This document shows, piece by piece, positions 10,880 to 23,263 of a stretch of 64,000 nucleotides of DNA (its first letter is position 1; each line of letters starts with the position of its first letter). The notes beneath the pieces were generated by a model that did not search any database, was not told where the DNA came from, and saw only the letters and a program-made list of their open reading frames with translations. Source of the stretch: Myxocyprinus asiaticus (taxonomy: Eukaryota > Chordata > Actinopteri > Cypriniformes > Catostomidae); the NCBI RefSeq assembly GCF_019703515.2, contig NC_059351.1, positions 16,580,001 to 16,644,000 on the forward strand, written 5' to 3'. Made by a program: the position numbers and the translations under genes.

Positions 10880-12423
10880 GATTCAAACCCTGATTTGACT
10901 TAATCTCTAGCCTTAAATTCATTAGGTATACCCCTAGGTTGACCAATTGAGTCTATAAACACATTAGGGTCTGTTTTATAAACTCTCTTAGTTCTATTCT
11001 TATCTTCCTTCATGAACTGTCCTAATTCCCACTGTGCCATGGTAATTTCCTGAATCAGTCGAACTCTAACACATATCCCCTTCCATCTTAGTGGTAAGGA
11101 GGCCATAAGTTGTTCTTTTCCACAGACCCAAAAGAAGTCTGCCAGTACTATCGTCTGATCTTCATATAACTCTATTGTAGGTAATGCTATAGTTTGATTT
11201 TCACATTTTTCTGAATATATTTTCATTCCCTTTCTTGATCCTTGTGCTTGAAGTACTGGGGCTCTTACAGGTATATTTGATTGCCAAGAATTACTTTTGT
11301 CTAAGTACCAAATAGTAGCACATCTTCCCTTGAATTCTCCCAAATCATGACATCATTACTTCAGGCTTACTATAGCACTCATACTCTTGGCTATAATCTA
11401 TGTCACACCATTTTGGGATTTCTACCTTTCCTTCTTTTATTTTAATATTTTCTTTTATATTCCCATATCTTCACCAGTCTCCCCAATGTGGTTTATTAAA
11501 CTGATCCTTAAGGATAGAATTTGCCACCACTTTTCCTTGAGCACTTAACCAGTCATTAAAAAAAAAAAAAAAAAAACAATTCCTGTTGCACTTTATTCTG
11601 TTTTGAATACTATTCTGATGCTAGTGAAACTTTGTAATATGGTACTTTTTGTACCACTGTCTCCTTAAGATGATTCGCTTATGTTTTCCTCTTTTATAAG
11701 TCGCTTTGGATAAAAGCATCTGCCAAATGAATAAATGTAAATGTAAATGTAAATGTAACTTTCCCAAAAAAGCTAAATACTCAGCTGAGCAATAGGGTCT
11801 AAAAAGCTTTTTTAGATGACAAAAGTTCCTATTAAATTCAGCACATTTTCGATAGTCATGTGGATTTGGAACTACTATTACCTTGTTTAAGGGTGATTTG
11901 GAACACAGTAGGCAATTCTCCATACCTGTCTCTCTTGCTGTAAACGTTGCCCATTCGTACCATTCATTATTTTGCACTGTTTCCCATAAAATATCTAATT
12001 TGCTAATTTTCTCATTACTATTGATATAATTTTCAATGTTTCTACGTTGTTTTGATATATTTGATCATTATTCAATTCTTGTTCTGTTGGGGTTATTATT
12101 GAGTTGTTACTGGGTGTGACCGAGGGCTGAAAAATAAATTGTAGGGAAGTCTGATTGAAATTTTGAGCAGTGGTGTTGGCTGTAGCTTGGGCTTGTAGCA
12201 GAGAAGCCTGGGTGGTACTGATTGTGGCTTGAGCATGTAGTATCAGGTGCAGCAGACATGTGATGATCATTAGACATGCTACTGGACTCATTCCTTCCAC
12301 TCTCTTGATTCTTTCTGCTTTGCTCAGCTGTTTGTGCATCTCTTTCTGAGCTTTTGCCATTCTGCACTCTTTTATCATGTGTCTCTGGTCTCTCCTCATG
12401 TTCTTCCGTATCATCTGTTTCAA
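10880..12423 (-). pseudogene. ERV1 env (broken, transmembrane part deleted)
   Basis: The envelope frame overlaps the end of pol by about 300 bp in a different frame. A basic leader is followed by a hydrophobic signal segment (about 12,240-12,290), then an N-glycosylation-rich stretch. The surface subunit is interrupted by a SINE-like insert. A 147-codon frame (10,900-11,343) ends the surface subunit with a conserved 'WVCG' region and a furin-type RTKR site at 10,984-10,995. Sequence after the first ~25 residues of the transmembrane subunit is missing by comparison with ERV2, so the fusion machinery, CX6CC motif and anchor are absent. The gene has several stops and cannot encode a working envelope. 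Confidence 0.75.
11522..11758 (+). mobile_element. SINE-like insertion in ERV1 env
   Basis: About 235 bp absent from the aligned ERV2 env (around 32,345). Its right end reads 'GTCGCTTTGGATAAAAGC', 'TCTGCCAAATGA' and then AAATGTAAATGT repeats, a 3' tail shared by many fish SINEs and L2-clade LINEs. An internal A18 run lies at about 11,558-11,576. The 5' head is not a clear tRNA sequence. Exact edges are uncertain by a few bases. Confidence 0.65.
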
Positions 12424-12439
12424 ATCTTTCTCCTTCTCT

Positions 12440-13706
12440 TTCCTTCCTTACTCTGGGAACTCTTGTGCAGTGGTTTAGATGATAACAGGTGGTGCTTCCT
12501 TCCACTTGGACTGCTGTTGGAGTAGCTGTCACCACTTTGTAAGGTCCTTCTCTCCTGGGCTCTTTCCACTTTCTCCTGAATACACTTAAATATACTTGGT
12601 CACCTGGGACGACTGGACATGATGTCTCTGTCTCCTCTTTGGGCTCCTTTCTCTTTTTCTGTAAATGGATAGCTTTATGTATTGCAATTAGTTTCTTCAT
12701 ATATGACCTAAGTTCCATTTACAATTGCTCTAGAGGGGGTCCTTTTGTAGGGACCTCTGCAATATGGAACAGGCATGGGTCAACCCGTAAGCATCTCATA
12801 CGGTGTTAAGTGCGTGCTTCTGTTAGTTTGCATGCGATAGCTCATTAGTGCAAGAGGTAAAGCATCAATCCAGTTGAGTTTTGTACTTTCACATATTTTG
12901 TTAAGTTTGGCCTTGAGGGTACCATTTACGCTTTCTACCATCCCTTGTGATTGTGGGTGATAAATACACCCTAGTCTCTGTTTTATTCTCAATTGCTGCA
13001 ATACTTGTTTTACAGTTTTTTGAATGAATGCTGATCCATTATCTGAAATTATTTCTGACAGTATTCCAAATCTAGGGATTACTTCACTTGTTAGAAATTT
13101 TATTACTGTTCCTGCCCCCTCATCTGCTGATGGTATTGCTTCTACCCATCTGCTAAATCTGTCTATTACCACAGGCATATACCTTTTGCCTTGTACTCGC
13201 TTTATCATGTCCACATAATCCATCACCAGGTGCTTAATGGTCCTTCTGGTATTGGTATATGGCCTACTGGTGTTGCTGTTCCTTTCCTAACATTGTTTTT
13301 GGCACAAACTTAACGTGTGGACAGAAAATCATCTATCATTGCATGTAAGTATGGAGACCAATATCCCTGCTGTTTAATTTTCCTTATCACTCCCCCCCTT
13401 GCGTAATGGTCAAAACCATGCGCATCTGGAATGAGAATATTTAAAAATGAGGTTGGTGCAACAATCTGTCCTTCATGTGAGCACCAAATATCTTGTGTGT
13501 CTTTTGTGGCTCCTCTTTGGTGCCACATGGAGTGTTCATAAGGACTTTCTTGTTGTTGAATTTGAACAATATCATCCAACTGAGGTTGTGGTTCTATAAG
13601 AACTACTGGAGCTAATATTGCTACCTGACATCCTGATGCTTTTTTAGCTTCCAAATCTTCTTTGTTGTTACCCTTAATGACATAGTCATTTCCTTTTTTA
13701 TGAGCC
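12440..13706 (-). pseudogene. ERV1 pol part 2: RNase H end and integrase
   Basis: The first part (13,310-13,706) finishes RNase H and enters the integrase N-terminal region with a degraded HHCC zinc site. The core (12,780-13,226) has the three acidic positions of a DD35E integrase: D in 'VVIDRFSRW', D in 'SDNGSAF' and E in 'VESVNG'. The C-terminal domain (about 12,450-12,700) has the 'PGDQVYLSV' and 'REGPYKVVTATPTAVQVEG' segments typical of gammaretrovirus-like integrases. Stops and a gap of about 60 bp separate core and C-terminus. The LINE insertion separates this from pol part 1. Confidence 0.8.
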
Positions 13707-13787
13707 TGACATTTTATGAGGACTGGACTCAAGATGGTGCAGAGTATGGCTGCTGCATTGTGAGCTCCGACACAACATAGTAGTGTT

Positions 13788-16673
13788 TTGTTTGTTTTGT
13801 TCACAATTCTTATGTTTTTTGTCTTGGATGTTGTCTGCCTTATTGTCTATGACAGACAAACACTTTTGGACATTGGTTCAGCAATTTCACACCGTAAACT
13901 GGACTTCAAATTCCTCAATGCCGACCTGCTGTTTACAAACACGCAAGTGGAGCCCTTTGTCTGGGCAGTCCGGACACGGAAACGCAAAAGGAAAAGGGGA
14001 AACAGAGCCGGCATTCTCATCAGAGTAAGACGCCGTGCAAATCGACCCGTGCTACCCAGTATTCTACTGGCAAATGTTCAGTCTCTGGATAACAAGCTCT
14101 GCGAGCTGAAAGCGCGGATCTCTTTCCAACGAGAGATGAGGGACTGCTGCATTATCTGCCTTATGGAAACTTGGATGTCTGCGGAGATTCCAGACTCAGC
14201 CATTGAACCCGCAGGGTTCTCCATGCACCGAGCGGACAGAGCGAAAGACCTCTCAAGTAAAAGCAGAGGTGGTGATGTATGTTTTATGATCAACAAATCC
14301 TGGTGTGATCAGAGGAACGTACATTCTATCAAGTCTTTCTGCTCTCCTGATCTGGAATTTCTCATGCTTCTGTGTCGACCATTCTGGCTACCGAGGGAAT
14401 TCACAGCGGTCATTATCACAGCTGTGTACATTCCCCCACAAGCCGACACAGACCGGGCACTCAAGGAACTGTATGGGAGTATAAGTGAGCAGGAAACCAC
14501 GCACCCTGAGGCCGTGTTCATTGTGACCGGGGACTTTAATAAAACCAGTTTAAAATAAGTCGCACCAAAATACCACCAGCACATTAGTTTCAACACACGA
14601 GGGGACCGGGTTTTGGACCATTGCTACTGTCCCTTCCGGGATGGCTACGAATCCCTCCCCCGCCCACCATTTGGCAAATCGGATCACTCTTCCATTCTGC
14701 CTCTACCCGCTTACAGGCAGAAACTGAAACAGGAAGCACCCACTCTCAGAACGATCCAGTGCTGGTTGGACCAATCAGACTCTACGCTACAGGACTGTTT
14801 TGATCACACGGACTGGGAGATGTTCCGGTCCGCCTCTGATGACGACATTGAGCTTTATGCTGATAGCGTAATGTGTTTCATCAAAAAGCGCATGGAGGAT
14901 GTCGTTCTGACCAGAACAATACGGATCTATCCGAACCAGAATCCATGGATAAATAACGATGTTCGCGTGGCACTTAATGTGCGGACCTCCGCTTTTAATT
15001 CCGGGAACGCGGAGGAGCATAAACAAGCCAGTTGTCCCCTCTGAAAAACTATCAGAACAGCAAAACGCCAGTACAGGAGCAAGATTGAAGGACAGTTTAA
15101 CACCACCAACTCTAAAAGCATGTGGCAGGGCATTAACATCATCACGGACTTTAAAGGGAATAAAAGCTCCGCCATGAACACCGCTGCCTCTCTCCCGGAT
15201 GAGCTAAATACATTTTATGCTCGTTTTGAGGGAAATAACACCGCCCTCGCGGAGAGAGCTCTCGCGGCCGAAGCTACAGAGGTTAGTTCACTCTCCGTCT
15301 CTGTAGCAGATGTAACCTGATCCTTCCGACGGGTGAATATCCACAAAGCCGCGGGTCCAGACGGCATTCCCGGCCGCGTCATCAGAGCTTGCGCGAACCA
15401 GCTGGCTGGTGTTTTTACAGACATTTTCAACCTTTCCCTCTCTTTGTCTGTAGTCCCCACATGCTTTAAAACATCCACCATTGTGCCTGTTCCAAAGCAA
15501 TCAAAAATAACTTGCTTAAATGACTGGCGTCCTGTTGCTCTGACCCCCAGCATCAGCAAATGCTTTGAGAGACTAGTCAGAGATTATATCTGCTCTGTGC
15601 CGCCTCTCTCTCTTGACCCACTGCAGTTTGCTTACCACAACAACCGCTCCACTGATGATGCCATTGCATCTACAATACACACTGCTCTCTCCCACCTGGA
15701 AAAAAAGAACACTTATGTGAGAATGCTGTTTGTAGACTACAGCTCAGCATTCAACACCATAGTGCCCTCCAAGCTAGATGAGAAACTCCGGGCTCTGGGC
15801 TTAAACAGCTCACTGTGCAGCTGGATCCTGGACTTCCTGTCATGCAGACGCCAGGTGGTTAGAATAGGCAGCAACATCTCCTCATCACTAATCCTCAACA
15901 CTGGAGCCCCACAGGGCTGTGTTCTCAGCCCACTACTGTATTCCCTGTACACACATGACTGTGTGGCAACACATAGCTCCAATGCCATCATTAAGTTTGC
16001 TGATGACACGACGGTGGTAGGTCTGATCACTGACAATGATGAAGCAGCCTACAGAGAGGAGGTGCACACTCTGACACACTGGTGTCAGGAGCACAACCTC
16101 TCCTTCAACGTCAGTAAGACAAAGGAGCTTGTGGTGGACTTCAGAAGAAAGGACAGAGAACACAGTCCCATCACCATCAATGGAGCACCAGTGGAGAGAG
16201 TCAGCAGCTTCAAGTTCCTGGGTGTCCACATCACTGATGAACTCACATGGTCCATCCACACTGAAGTCGTTGTGAAGAAGGCTCATCAGCGCCTCTTCTT
16301 CCTGAGACGGCTGAGGAAGTTTGGAATGAACCGCCACATCCTCACACGGTTCTACACCTGCACTGTAGAGAGCATCCTGACTGGCTGCATCTCCGCCTGG
16401 TACAGCAATAGCACCGCCCACAACCGCAAAGCACTGCAAAGGGTGGTGCGAACTGCCAGACACATCATCGGAGGTGAGCTTCCCTCCCTCCAGGAAATAT
16501 ATACAAGGCGGTGTGTGAAAAAAGCTCAGAGGATCATCAGAGACTCCAGCCACCCGAGCCATGGGCTGTTCTCACTGCTACCATCAGGCAGGCGGTATCG
16601 CAGCATCAGGACCCGCAGCAGCCGTCTCCATGACAGCTTCTTCCCCCAAGCAATCAGACTTTTGAACTCTTGA
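13788..16673 (+). pseudogene. LINE ORF: AP endonuclease and reverse transcriptase
   Basis: One register of about 962 codons, interrupted by only three stops (14,556-14,558 TAA, 15,042-15,044 TGA, 15,318-15,320 TGA) and no frameshift. The N-terminal half is an apurinic-type endonuclease: 'ILLANVQSLDNK', 'METWMS', 'GDFN', and 'SDHSS' near 14,680. The C-terminal half is reverse transcriptase with '[12 protein letters not shown]', '[11 protein letters not shown]', '[12 protein letters not shown]' and the catalytic 'FADDT' near 15,995. A C-terminal '[12 protein letters not shown]' segment is typical of L2/CR1 elements. The enzyme nicks target DNA and copies its RNA onto it. Two of the three stops are TGA where arginine is expected, consistent with CpG decay. 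Confidence 0.9.
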
Positions 16674-17162
16674 TCTCCCACGATCAAAATACATCAGCAC
16701 TGCACTTTATTACCCTTACTCTTATATCTCACACCAGACTGTCATAAATTATATTATTATTATTATATTATATTCTCTCTTAACACTGACTATCAACCGA
16801 CAGCCCTGACTATCAACTGACAGCCTGAATGTCAATACAGTACAATACTGTACATTCTGTATATACTACTATATATACTTTTTTATATATATTTTTATTT
16901 TTATTTTTTATTTTTATTGAATAATGTGTATCTATATAGTGCGTATTGTATACTGTACAGTGTATGCTATTATTTGTATATTGTTGTGTGTAATTATGTG
17001 TATATCAGATGTTTAAATTGTGCTGTGTTAATTTGATGTTATTGTAAATTGGTATATGTCTCATCACTGTCACGACTGCTATGTTGATCAGAACTGCACC
17101 CAAGAATTTCACACACCATTGCACTTGTGTATATGGCTGTGTGACAATAAAGTGATTTGATT
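16674..17162 (+). other. LINE 3' UTR and tail
   Basis: An AT-rich 3' UTR with TA-rich runs ends in 'GAATTTCACACACCATTGC' and 'GTGACAATAAAGTGATTTGA'. The end resembles the tail of the SINE at 54,670-54,905, consistent with recognition by the same kind of reverse transcriptase. Confidence 0.7.
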
Positions 17163-17175
17163 TGACATTTGACGA

Positions 17176-18574
17176 CCGCTAATCCTTTGGTAGCATTGTA
17201 GCGAAATTAATTGACCTATCTGTTCAGCATGTTGAATTGGAGTTCCATCACTCTTTTTGAAGCCTCTCTGATTCCACACTGCTCCAAACAGATGACATAC
17301 ACCATGAGCATAAGCTGAATCTGTGAAAATATTTGCTGTTTGTCCCTTTGCTAATTGACATGCAGTTGTAAGAGCTTTTCATTCTGCTAATTGAGCAGAG
17401 CAAGGCTGTACACACTGTTGGGATATTACAGGTACAAATTCCTCAATGTCTTTCTTTACAACTGAAATTCCTGTGTGATTTCCCAAATAATCTCTAAAAC
17501 TAGAATCATCCACAAAGTAAGTGACTTCTGCTTCAGAGATTGGCGTAGACTCAAGATCTGGCTGCCTAGTGAATGGCAATGAATTAGCTACACAATCATG
17601 TGGCTCACCTTCATAAGCTAAAGGAATCAATTCAACTGGATTAACTGTATTACATCACTTAATGGTAACATCTGGTTACGTAAGTAATGATGAATATACT
17701 AGAATGCGGGCTTGAGTCAGAACAAATTTTCCTTGTTCTAGTAACTCCACAATTTTGTGATGCATATAAATGGTTACTGGGTATCCCATGGTTAATGTAG
17801 ATGCTTTCTCATATGTGTAATATACTGCTGCAAGGCCTTGTTGGTAACATGGGGGGTAACCTTGCACTACGTTGTCTATCTTAGTGCTATAGTATGCTAT
17901 GGGTTGTTTTTTCCTACCACTGCAGGTCTCTTGCATCAAAACAGCTGATGCATAACCATCAGCTCTGTTTGCCACATACAGGCGAAATGTTATAGTATAG
18001 TCGGGATTACAGAGGGCAGGTGCCATTTGTAGTTCTTTCTTTATAGACTCAAATGCTAGCAATGCATCTATATTCCATCTTAGTGGAGTACTTAAATTTT
18101 GCAGTCCTGCTTGTTTCATGATTTCTCTCAGTGGAGCTGTTTTTACTGCATATTCCTCTATCCAATCAGAACTGAAGCCAGTCATTCCTAGGAAAGTCAT
18201 CATCTGTCCTACTGTTTGTGGCAATGGTGTTTTACTTATGCCTTCTAATGGATTTGGCACTATAGCTTTTGTGCCATATGAAATCAATCATCCTAAATAT
18301 TCAACCTCGGCTAACAATACTGTAGTTTTGTTTTGGATGCCTTGTGACCTCCTTGAGCTAATTTAGTACGTACTTTAATAGAATCACTATGACATTGTTC
18401 CAATGATGTGGAACAAATCATCAAATCATCTACATACTGTAGCAGAGTACTGTTTATCATTAGGTCTTCTAAATCAGCCTTGAGAACCTGATTAAATGTA
18501 TGTGGTGAGTGTTTAAATCCCTGCGGCATTCTGGTACAGGTATACTGTTTACCAGCATATGTGAATGCAAACAA
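17176..18574 (-). pseudogene. ERV1 pol part 1: RT palm/thumb, connection, RNase H
   Basis: Retroviral reverse transcriptase remains. The first frame (18,311-18,574) starts inside the palm with 'RMPQGFKHSPHTFNQ' and carries 'LLQYVDDL', the gammaretrovirus-like catalytic motif. The second (17,676-18,287) covers thumb and connection, with 'FLGMTGFSSDWIEEYA' and 'PALCNPDYTITFRLYVANRA'. The third (17,379-17,630) enters RNase H with 'EVTYFVDDSSFRD', where the first catalytic aspartate lies. The finger domain and protease are missing: gag sequence runs directly into the RT palm at about 18,575-18,590, so a deletion joined them. Confidence 0.85.
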
Positions 18575-20232
18575 GTGCAGGGATCTGGTGTGTATCTGTA
18601 GGGATTGCTGTAGATGGATTTAGCTGGATAGTTGGTGATGGAGCATTTACAGGAGCCATTACTGTCATTTTCTCTTCTTTCTTTACTGTAGCTTGAATAA
18701 TTTTCTTATGCTTGTGCGTTAGTTCTTCAAGTTGTAATTGAGTCAGTTTTCTCTGTAGCTCTTTCTCTTGGTTCTTGAGCTTCTGTTCATTTTTTCTGTA
18801 TTGCTCCAGTGCATGAGTCACATGGTCGCAAAACTCCTTGTGTGTTTTGGAGGTTAAGCTGACTACGTCCTCTAGCTTGCTCTTTACAGCTTGTGGCATG
18901 GCAGCTATCACAGCATTTCTAAACAATGTAGCCAATAATGGGTCTCCTTCTGGATTTCCTTCAGTTTCTTGCTTCCATCTTTTCAATTGTCTCTGGACAT
19001 ATGTGATTGGGTTTTCTGTTTCCCCCAGCTGTTCCCCCTTTAATGCCTTAGGGTCTACTCTGGTTGGATACTCATCACACATTGCCTGCCACACAGCTGG
19101 CCGGTATGCATCAAAAACAATTCCATCCATGTAATAAGAGTCCACAGCTCTGTCCAGATCAGATGCTTGAAGGATTTCTTCCATCTTTGCTCCTCCTACA
19201 ATTTTTGCCAAGAGTGCTTTAATGTCCCCCACATCTAAAAGTCTGCCCATTGTTTGTTCTTCAAACTCTCTAATCCACTTCCCAGCCCCCTAGTGGATAT
19301 CAGGGAGGTGAAAGATCAGCCCCTCAAGGTCCTGTGTAGCCCAAGGCACATACTGTCCCTGTGCACCTTTAATTAAAATGGGGAGTTGCTGTGCCAATGG
19401 TCTAAGCCTTCCTCTTTCTCTTTCTTGTGCCCACCTTCCTTCACCATATGATGACTCCTCTTCACTTACTCTCTCTCCCTAATTTCAAATAGTCTACTTC
19501 TATTTCTCACCAACTTATCTGTGTTTTGTATTAATTTTTCTGTTTCTCTTACTTTCCTATTTATTTGTGCTTCTATTATTTGTGTTTCTGCTTCAATCTC
19601 TTCTTCTTCTATTCTCACTTGCCCTAACGGTTCTTCTTCACATACTGTTTCTTTTTCATATTGTGCTTTCATTTTTTCTAATGCTGTCCATGCCTGTTCA
19701 TACAATCTAAAGCCAAGTTTCTCTCACTTTTTCTATCCTGTTTCTTCTTTGGTCTCACTCCTTTTTGTCTATCTTTTTCTAACTCCACATGACCCTCCAA
19801 CTGCATTTCTCCTAAAACTTCTACAGTTCCCTTGAGTATTGGGAACTGACCTTCTGAGGGTACATATGGAGGTGGTTTAACAAGGACTTCTCCTTTTTTA
19901 CTTATCTCTTTTTCTACATCCTTCAGTATTTTTCTTGCCTGTCTTATATTTTTCAGAGAATTTTCTCATTCCCTTTTGAACAGTGCTAGCACTTCTCTCT
20001 CTTTTCCCCTTTTTGTTTCTCTCTTTCTATTTTTTTTACTCTTATCTTTAGTTTTCTAATTTTTTATCAATGTTTCCATTTCCTCACACAATGCTACATC
20101 AAATGTCCCTACCTTTGGCCATTTTGTCATCATATCTTTGGTTCTCTTTTACCATTTGCTTGAGAGCTTATCTATAAGTTCTCTACACAATGGATATTTT
20201 AATCCTAATATGTCCACAGGAGCGGCTGCCAT
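18560..20232 (-). pseudogene. ERV1 gag (broken)
   Basis: Gag builds the virion core. The frame starts at 20,232 (MAAAPVDILG...), without the usual N-terminal glycine for myristoylation, and soon has stops. A lysine/glutamate-rich, mostly helical region (19,466-19,705) follows. The capsid (18,549-19,250) is open for 233 codons and includes 'ENPITYVQRQLKRWK' and 'LLATLFRNAVIAAMP', in the position of the major homology region. A coiled-coil-like 'QKLKNQEKELQRKLTQLQLE' follows. The zinc-knuckle nucleocapsid is absent because of the gag-RT deletion. Confidence 0.75.
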
Positions 20233-20889
20233 GATTTTCTTATAATACAACAAACCCTATATTTAGGAAAAATGTATAAATTTTTGTAACAATTTTTATT
20301 TGTTTCAATAATATGATCTTCCAAAAGAAATTAAATTATTTTCTTTTATTTATAAACCAATTTGTCATGACATGCACTTTAATAATTATTATGCCACATA
20401 CATGTACAAATTTCCTATATATTATCAGTTTACTTTTAGGATCACTCTGCATCCAAATAGTGCAAAATCACAAAAACCGCTGCTTTTTCTTAGATAAGCT
20501 GAGTCTTTATTTCTTCCACTGTTATTTTAACTTGGCATATGAACAATTAAAAATTATTTTATCACCATTCATTTAGATTAATAATTGAATTTAGAGAATA
20601 AACATATTTTTTACTATTTTAATTTAGTCCCTACTACAATAATCTGCAAAGCCAATATCTTGAAACAATTTTTCTAATTTGTTTCACCTTCACTCTTCAA
20701 TACACAATGTGTCCCTTTATTATTTATTTATTTCACTTTCTTATTTATCTGAGATTTTATTAATCAATTATTTACACAGTGGATTTCTAGATTTTAGTAT
20801 TTCCACTGGAATGTTTGCCATAATTATACCTTATGTAATATAACAACACTTATCTTAAATATAATCTTTGTTTAAAATCCAATTACTTA

Positions 20890-21622
20890 GGGGGCTTTCA
20901 CACTGGGCACGTTTGCTGCAGTCCGATTCCGAGTGCGATTGTTCCCGGTGCCCCCTGCAGCTTTCGTCTGATTTCACACTCACTTCTATCGAACCTCAGT
21001 CCATTTGCGTTCATCTTACGTCATCACAAACATGCATGGAGAACACAACGCGACTGATCATACTTTTTGTTTTTTTGTTATTTTGGTGCCATTATGCACA
21101 GCATCGTGAATGACAACTGCGTATATGTGCACTTTATGGTGTAAATCATGAGATGTCCAGGGGAAGGCGGCTTGCTGCTGCTCGCAAACGGCATTTTTTG
21201 AGGAGACTGATTGCAAGGAATTCATTTGCATCTTTGTTTACACTGCACGCTTACGCTCGTGTCCAAGGTGAAGTTATCCCCACTGTCATCTCCTATTATA
21301 CCCTATATTTATAACCTATAATAGTATTAATATATAGTATTTATAAGGTGTATAAATTGATAGATAGATGTCGTCATCGTCTAAAATGCATGCGTAGGTT
21401 ACTTTACTTCCTGAATGAGTGCACACCCGAGTCTGAGTTGCTTTCACATTCACGTGAATCGTGCTACAGTTCCATTGCAACCGAGCTCAGACAACCTCCT
21501 ACAGGTAGTCTCGGGTTCGGTACTGTGGTGTGCTCCCCAGTCCGCATGACAGCATTCACAATACCAATTTTTCATGCGAACCGTGCTGTGTTTCGAACTA
21601 AACTGCCAGTGTGAAAGCACCC
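20890..21622. mobile_element. PIF/Harbinger-type MITE in ERV1 leader
   Basis: A 733-bp element with terminal inverted repeats GGGGGCTTTCACACTGG (left) and CCAGTGTGAAAGCACCC (right), which differ at one position when paired. It is flanked by TTA on both sides (20,887-20,889 and 21,623-21,625), the target duplication of PIF/Harbinger elements. No transposase is seen inside. A fragment with the same GGGTGCTTTCACAC end occurs at 54,476. Confidence 0.8.
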
Positions 21623-22971
21623 TTAGTTGACTTTAGTTTAATGCAATACACTGGATTCAAAGCTTTATTGTTTGTCCAGATAATGTGATTTTCCAAATGG
21701 AATTCGATCACTTTATAGTTCTTTATCATTTCAATATTCTTCTTTGTCACTGTGATATGAACTTTAACTCTAAGCACAGTTATATCACTTTTATGTATAA
21801 ATTATCTGTATGAAGTCAAGTAAATTTCTATACTACAGTCTAGTTCAGGAGTTATGATCTGGCACATGTCCAACAACAGCTGCTCTTTCTAAGTTTAGTT
21901 AATCTTATTTCAGGCTTCCTTCATGGCATGAAAAGAACAGCCCAAGACTAAATTTAGTCCAGCCAGCTGAGTTAACTTTTTGCTTTCATGCACATTTTGT
22001 TTTACAGCTGTGTTGTCTCACCATTTTTATTCTTTTTCCTATTGTCAGTTTATACTGTATTATATTTACTCTTCCATATATATATTTTTCATCATTGGTT
22101 TTAACTCCACTATGCAACCAGAATAATTTTTATGTGCCCTCTTTGCCTTTAATCATCAAATCTCTTCTGCCTCATACATTGATGGAAGGTTGAAAATAGG
22201 CCTAAATAGATTTTCTTTGCTGTAAATTGCATATATGCTCCTCATTAGTTACGCAGCAAAGGCTGAGTCTCACAAATTCTACAATTTGAAGAATGGCCAA
22301 ACAACCTACAAAGCCAATATCTCTTTTTTAGTTTTATCTGTGTTAACAAAGGAAATTCCTTTCCAAATTTTCACAAGAGACAGGCTTTCATTCCCAACAT
22401 CCATTCAACATATAAAAGGCAAACCTTCTTTATTAGGCAACATTTATGTCATTCATCATATCCCTTTAATTTTTATTTTTATTTTTTAGGGCTCATATTA
22501 CATTCAAATTCACACTTTTCCCCTTATTTATAGGGCTCATATAACATACACACTGTGTTCCTTTTATTTTAAGGATGCATCATACATTCCAGTCCCTCTA
22601 CTGGGCTCATACTTGTACTCAGTCATACACTTCCATATGCAATTGTACTTCAGTCACACTTCACACATTTTCAAACACAGACACAAACACTCCGGCAGAC
22701 ACAGAAACATTCACACTTTTTGCAAACACAAGGCCTTTATAAACACAGAGCTCTCAAAAAATACTATAAAATTCTAAAACACAACTATTCTACCACCTCT
22801 CTTAGGTGACCTACCAAACAGCCCTTCTTGATGATTCACTTCACTTCTTTGCCTACCCTGACCTCTGTGATTCACTTCCTCAACACAACAGAGCATTTCC
22901 CGCAGGGCTCTTGCCTAGGGCTTCCTTAAACTTTATCTGCTTTCATTTACTGCCATCCTTTTAACAGTTAA

Positions 22972-23020
<49 letters not shown>
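22972..23020. repeat. (TAA)n microsatellite
   Basis: About 16 perfect TAA units inside the ERV1 leader. Confidence 0.95.
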
Positions 23021-23023
<3 letters not shown>

Positions 23024-23242
23024 CAGATCATTGCATGCAATTATTTCTTCTGGAATCAAAACCTTTTTAATCCTTTTTTGCTCTTTAATTTTGGAGAAGC
23101 TTTTTGAGTGTCCTTATCACCACGGGCAAACTCTGGCAAGCAAAACAAATTAATTATGAGCAAAAATGCTTACCTTAGGTGGCCACCTATTTGTGTCGTC
23201 TGTCAAGCCAGCCTGCGGTCTTCCACTCTTTGCTCCTTTCCT

Positions 23243-23260
23243 ATCATGTTGGGGTCACCA
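23243..23260 (-). other. ERV1 primer binding site, tRNA-Trp type
   Basis: On the minus strand the site reads TGGTGACCCCAACATGAT, three bases after the LTR end. It matches the complement of the 3' end of vertebrate tRNA-Trp except for two G-to-A-like changes. ERV2 has a different site. Confidence 0.8.
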
Positions 23261-23263
23261 AAT

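Larger units (their letters stand above)
13720..17162 (+). mobile_element. Full-length L2/CR1-type LINE, inserted in ERV1
   Basis: A 3,443-bp non-LTR retrotransposon opening GGACTGGACTCAAGATGG and closing GTGACAATAAAGTGATTTGA. Degenerate 13-bp target-site duplications flank it (TGACATTTTATGA at 13,707-13,719, TGACATTTGACGA at 17,163-17,175). The uninterrupted ERV2 locus (about 34,225-34,245) supplies the empty-site sequence and confirms the boundaries. It has one long open reading frame and a 3' UTR of about 490 bp. No separate ORF1 is seen. Confidence 0.9.
20233..23242 (-). other. ERV1 long untranslated leader
   Basis: About 3.0 kb lies between primer site and gag, or about 2.3 kb without the MITE. 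It is AT-rich with no supported gene. Parts (for example 22,730-22,820) are homologous to the ERV2 leader at 35,345-35,460, so this is retroviral sequence and not host DNA. It contains a (TAA)n array at about 22,972-23,020. Confidence 0.65.

Noticed and set aside
12107..12718. 203-codon frame as a single novel protein
   Set aside because: It is the integrase C-terminus followed by sequence read in the wrong frame through the env signal region.
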